NCBI GenBank assembly: GCA_043557195.1 | Contig: CP121314.1 | Location: 1,674,001-1,738,000 of the forward strand | Direction: 5' to 3' | Length of the DNA: 64,000 bases | From: Jejuia sp043557195 | GTDB taxonomy: Bacteria > Bacteroidota > Bacteroidia > Flavobacteriales > Flavobacteriaceae | In this document: positions 61,085 through 64,000 of the stretch, one piece after another | Layout of the letters: every line of letters begins with the position of its first letter | Position numbering within the stretch: position 1 is the stretch's first letter | Made by a program: the position numbers and the translations under genes | Notes under the pieces: model-generated | The model's database searches: none | What the model saw: the letters and a program-made list of their open reading frames with translations, nothing else | Told to the model about the DNA's origin: nothing

Positions 61085-61177
61085 ATGCCAAGTGGTAAAA
61101 AACGCAAAAGACATAAGGTAGCGACGCACAAGCGTAAGAAACGTAGACGCGCTAACCGTCACAAAAAGAAAAAATAA
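61085..61177 (+). CDS. 30-residue, highly basic ribosomal-type protein (COX24/AURKAIP1-like)
   Basis: 30 residues, over half Lys, Arg or His, starting MPSGKKRKRHKVATHK and ending NRHKKKK. It is below the usual length threshold for automated gene finding. The pattern KKRKRHK ... HKRKKRRRANRHK resembles the AURKAIP1/COX24 (DUF1713) motif of mS38 and of the bacterial small-subunit protein bS22. It lies 42 bp after HU and has its own terminator. A ribosomal role is the best guess, based on composition and motif. Confidence 0.72.
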   Translation: MPSGKKRKRHKVATHKRKKRRRANRHKKKK

Positions 61178-61180
61178 ATC

Positions 61181-61209
61181 AAAAAAGTAGTTAGATTAGC
61201 TACTTTTTT
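61181..61209 (+). terminator. Terminator after the small basic gene
   Basis: AAAAAAGTAG (61181-61190) and CTACTTTTTT (61200-61209) make a 10-bp stem with a 9-nt loop and a T-run. Confidence 0.8.
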
Positions 61210-61284
61210 TGATTTTAAAAACAACAAAGTTCTTTGAAATGAGTTCATATATTTTTAACACTGTAATTGGTGTATTTTGAACTC

Positions 61285-61350
61285 CACGGATTAAAATCCT
61301 GTGAAAAAATAATGTATAATCCATCTGTTACGCCATGGCGTAATGGATTA
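61285..61350 (+). promoter_or_regulatory. Two hairpins in the leader of the RNase E/G gene
   Basis: CACGGAT ... ATCCTGTG (about 61286-61304) and, nearer the start, the perfect palindrome TTACGCCATGGCGTAA (61328-61343) flanked by ATCCAT/TGGAT arms. The second ends about 15 bp before the ATG at 61362. Confidence 0.55.
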
Positions 61351-61361
61351 AAATTAACACA

Positions 61362-62906
61362 ATGGATAAAGAATTGATTATTCGATCTAATTCAGAAGCT
61401 GTTGATTTTGCCTTATTAAAAGATGGAAAACTTATTGAATTACAAAAGGATGAAGATGATAACAATTTTGCAGTTGGTGACGTGTTTATCGCCAAAATAC
61501 GCAAAACTGTTCCAGGACTAAACGCTGCATTTGTTAATGTAGGGTATGATAAGGATGCATTTTTGCACTATCATGATTTAGGGCCTAAATTACCTTCTCT
61601 TTTAAAGTTCACAAAACGTGTAAGCACAGGTAAACTAAAAGATTTTTCTTTAAAAAACTTCCCATTTGAAAAGGATATTGAGAAAGATGGCAAAATTGCC
61701 GACGTCTTAAAATCCAATCAATCGCTATTAGTACAAGTAGTAAAAGAACCAATTTCTACAAAAGGCCCTCGTATAACTTCAGAGTTATCGGTTGCTGGTA
61801 GATATATTGTTTTAATGCCTTTTTCAAACCGTATTTCTATTTCACAAAAAATAGAATCGCGCGAAGAGAAAGACCGCTTAAAACGTTTGGTAAAAAGTAT
61901 CACACCACAAGGGTTTGGTATTATAGTTCGTACGGTAGCACAAGGCAAAAAAGTAGCCGAATTAGATAAAGATTTACAGAATTTGCTCCAGCGATGGAAT
62001 GCAATGTGTAAAAAATTGTACAAAGCGCATCACCCCAGTAAAGTATTAGGAGAAATGAATAAAGCCTCGTCAATTTTGCGAGACATATTTAATGACACCT
62101 TTACGGGAATAACAGTAGATGATGAAACGCTGTACTACCAAATTAAAGATTACTTGCAAGAAATTGCACCTAAAAAAGAATCAATAGTTAAATTGTATCA
62201 ATCTAAAGTTCCGATTTTCGAAAAATTCGGAATTGAACGACAGATAAAAACCTCCTTTGGAAAAACCGTTTCCATGACAAAAGGCGCCTATTTAGTAATT
62301 GAACATACTGAAGCGCTACATGTTATAGATGTAAACAGCGGTAATAGATCTAACAAATCAAACAACCAAGAGGAAACAGCTTTAGAAGTTAATTTAATTT
62401 CAGCTACAGAAATTGCACGCCAATTGCGTTTACGTGATATGGGCGGCATTATTGTAATTGATTTTATAGACATGACAAAGTCTGAAAACAGGCAGAAACT
62501 CTTTAATCACCTTCGCGATGAAATGAAGGACGATAGAGCAAAACACAAAATACTGCCTCCAAGTAAATTTGGTTTGATACAAATAACAAGACAACGTACA
62601 CGCCCAGAAATGAATATAAAAACTCGTGAGGAGAATCCTAACGATTTAAACGGTTCTGAGGTAGAAGCTCCAATAAGTTTGGTGCAAAAAATAAACCACG
62701 ATCTTGAAATACTATTTAAAAAAGACTATAAAAAGGTGACTTTAAACACACATCCTTTTATAGCAGCCTTTTTAACCAAGGGCTTTCCATCTATACGTTC
62801 TAAATGGTTTTTAGAACACAAAAAATGGGTTAAAATTTTACCCCGCGATGCTTACACATATTTAGAATACCACTTTTTCGATAAAGACGGTACTCAAATT
62901 AAATAA
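61362..62906 (+). CDS. rng: Ribonuclease E/G
   Basis: 514 residues. S1-like domain from ~35 (VGDVFIAKIRKTVPGLNAAFVNVGYDKDAFLHY), then the RNase E/G catalytic DNase I-like part with Asp323 in HVIDVNSGN and Asp367 in IVIDFID, the two metal ligands. There is no long degradosome scaffold C-terminus, so RNase G length. It processes rRNA and mRNA. Its leader contains two hairpins, one just before the start, which may allow autoregulation as known for E. coli rne. Confidence 0.94.
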   Translation: MDKELIIRSNSEAVDFALLKDGKLIELQKDEDDNNFAVGDVFIAKIRKTVPGLNAAFVNVGYDKDAFLHYHDLGPKLPSLLKFTKRVSTGKLKDFSLKNFPFEKDIEKDGKIADVLKSNQSLLVQVVKEPISTKGPRITSELSVAGRYIVLMPFSNRISISQKIESREEKDRLKRLVKSITPQGFGIIVRTVAQGKKVAELDKDLQNLLQRWNAMCKKLYKAHHPSKVLGEMNKASSILRDIFNDTFTGITVDDETLYYQIKDYLQEIAPKKESIVKLYQSKVPIFEKFGIERQIKTSFGKTVSMTKGAYLVIEHTEALHVIDVNSGNRSNKSNNQEETALEVNLISATEIARQLRLRDMGGIIVIDFIDMTKSENRQKLFNHLRDEMKDDRAKHKILPPSKFGLIQITRQRTRPEMNIKTREENPNDLNGSEVEAPISLVQKINHDLEILFKKDYKKVTLNTHPFIAAFLTKGFPSIRSKWFLEHKKWVKILPRDAYTYLEYHFFDKDGTQIK

Positions 62907-62908
62907 TT

Positions 62909-62946
62909 AAAAAACCCGCTACTTTTTAAAGTTTGCGGGTTTTTTT
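62909..62946 (+). terminator. Terminator after the RNase E/G gene
   Basis: AAAAAACCCGC (62909-62919) and GCGGGTTTTTT (62935-62945) pair with an inner ACTTT/AAAGT extension, followed by T. Confidence 0.88.
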
Positions 62947-63022
62947 ATTCCATAGAACGAGGAGTGTCAGGACGTTCGCTAGATGAGAATTTAGAAAGTT
63001 TCATTAAAAATTCGTGTTCTGG

Positions 63023-63088
63023 TTGCGCTTACCGCTATATCTTTTTTGAAGAAATATCATAAAAGGGTGCCGCTTCAATCCCTAAAGC
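63023..63088 (-). repeat. Dispersed intergenic element family A, copy 7 (degenerate)
   Basis: GCGCTTACCGCTATATC ... GTGCCGCTTCAATCCCTAAAGC keeps the 3' end (AATCCCTAA) but has lost the GGTCGGGCTTTC core. On the minus strand it starts 9 bp past the stop of the gene at 63097. Confidence 0.55.
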
Positions 63089-63096
63089 ATATTTTT

Positions 63097-64000
63097 CTAA
63101 AATTTCAAAAATATTTGGTAACCTAATTGTATCTCACTGTAACCATTGGTTTCCATTTCAAAATTATTTGTATAACGGTATCTAAAAAAGAATTTATTAT
63201 CGCTATCTGGTGATGGAGTATAAAACGCACCAAATTCAAATCGTTGCATCCAGCTTTTGGATAAAATCCTGTCCTCTTCAAATTTGATTGATGAACTTAC
63301 GGCAAAAAAATCCTCATCGGTATTAGGAACTATAGTTCTAAATGGTCTGTAACGTAAATACCCTCCAAAACGTTCTTCTGGGCGAATTCTTAAAATTGCG
63401 TCTGGATACCATCTAATCATATTTATATCCTCTTCAAGAAGGGATGTTCTAGGGCTACCATCTGTGTTTTTTAAAGTGTCAACTACCTTAACTCTTCCAT
63501 AGTGAACACCTGCATTAAGCTCTAGTCTAGTTTTCAATAAAGGAAAATCAAAAGAAGCTATGTTTAAATCTGCACCTACAGAAACGTTTTCAAACTTTAT
63601 TAAATCAAGATAGGTTACATACTTATCTACATTAGGGTTATTATTTGCTACGTTTTCAGCATAACGAACTTGTAATTCTCTATCCTCTTCATTAAGTTTA
63701 GCCCAAGTAAGATTGAAATTAGCATAATTGATAAATCCAAAATTTGAGCTTCTCCCTAAACCTAAATCCATTCTTCGTGTCCATAAAGGAATTTGTTTTT
63801 CAACTTCAACTTGAACTAATCCATTAGGCTTACTTTCTTTTAGACCATTAAAATCTGTAAATATGTTAGCGCTTAGTATCTTTGAGGTAATTTCTTTTTT
63901 AAGCTCTATTTCATTGTTTTGATCTAAATCATCTAATGGCAACCTTACTATTTGATCTTTAGGGCTAAAATCTAAACGATCGTTTTGGTGACGTTGAACA
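63097..64000 (-). CDS. Outer-membrane beta-barrel protein (C-terminal part, incomplete)
   Basis: The frame is open to the window edge (about 301 residues seen); the apparent start inside is a TTG and not real. The sequence is a series of amphipathic beta strands with aromatic caps (VGADLNIASFDFP, GYLRYRPFRT, FRYRYTNNFE) and ends QIFLKF with C-terminal Phe, the mark of an outer-membrane barrel. The N-terminal part is beyond the window. Family not recognised. Confidence 0.7.
   Translation of the reverse strand, partial: VQRHQNDRLDFSPKDQIVRLPLDDLDQNNEIELKKEITSKILSANIFTDFNGLKESKPNGLVQVEVEKQIPLWTRRMDLGLGRSSNFGFINYANFNLTWAKLNEEDRELQVRYAENVANNNPNVDKYVTYLDLIKFENVSVGADLNIASFDFPLLKTRLELNAGVHYGRVKVVDTLKNTDGSPRTSLLEEDINMIRWYPDAILRIRPEERFGGYLRYRPFRTIVPNTDEDFFAVSSSIKFEEDRILSKSWMQRFEFGAFYTPSPDSDNKFFFRYRYTNNFEMETNGYSEIQLGYQIFLKF

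Overview
The window comes from a marine-type member of the Bacteroidetes, family Flavobacteriaceae. The evidence is the low G+C content, the gliding genes gldD and gldE, TonB-dependent receptors with carboxypeptidase-regulatory-like N-termini, many Bacteroidetes-only families (DUF4301, DUF4286, DUF3127, DUF3098, DUF6428, DUF6090), GGGPS-like and PnuC genes, and promoters of the Bacteroidetes form TTG-N19-TAnnTTTG. I see no rRNA, tRNA, CRISPR array, transposase or integrase. All assignments are made from reading the sequence; no database search was possible.

Layout. 1-1700: end of an unknown gene, then an arsR-DUF6428-arsC-like operon with a perfect 18-bp operator over its promoter. 1.7-7.4 kb: small accessory genes (TM2 protein, TauE exporter, two VOC proteins, DUF1801, DUF4199, a membrane LuxR-type regulator, a 2-hydroxyacid dehydrogenase, a cupin). 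7.7-15.7 kb: housekeeping (mgtE, rsmA, leuS, ftsX). 15.7-24.4 kb: a catabolic locus with a TonB receptor, a GH63/MGH1-like hydrolase, a Na+ symporter, glycerate kinase and a divergent LacI regulator with tandem operators. I infer it takes up and splits a glycosylglycerate (glucosylglycerate or mannosylglycerate) and feeds glycerate into glycolysis. 24.4-34.5 kb: uppP-truB, tag, aat, a histidine kinase, HIT and greA, whose leader looks like an attenuator. 35.2-41 kb: a TPP riboswitch ahead of a TonB receptor, plus a thiamine-binding protein/PnuC/kinase/DUF4301/arfB operon, read together as thiamine salvage. 41-53 kb: GGGPS, PPTase, ahcY, rplU-rpmA, an M16 peptidase pair and an HMA protein. 53.5-63 kb: mutY-ssb-gldE-gldD, then HU, a 30-residue basic ribosomal-type protein and RNase E/G.

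The most unusual feature is at 56.2-59.6 kb. Between mutY and ssb lie four unrelated single genes, all on the + strand, each followed by a ~133-nt imperfect palindrome. The ends of the palindrome (RCACAAC ... GTTGTGY) differ from integron attC R boxes at only one, compensated, position. A right half-copy precedes the first gene and a left half-copy follows the last. This is the layout of an integrase-less gene cassette array with a non-canonical recombination site.

A second family of dispersed intergenic elements (GGGCGTTACC ... AATCCCTAACGC, seven copies) and two shorter repeat families are spread through the window.
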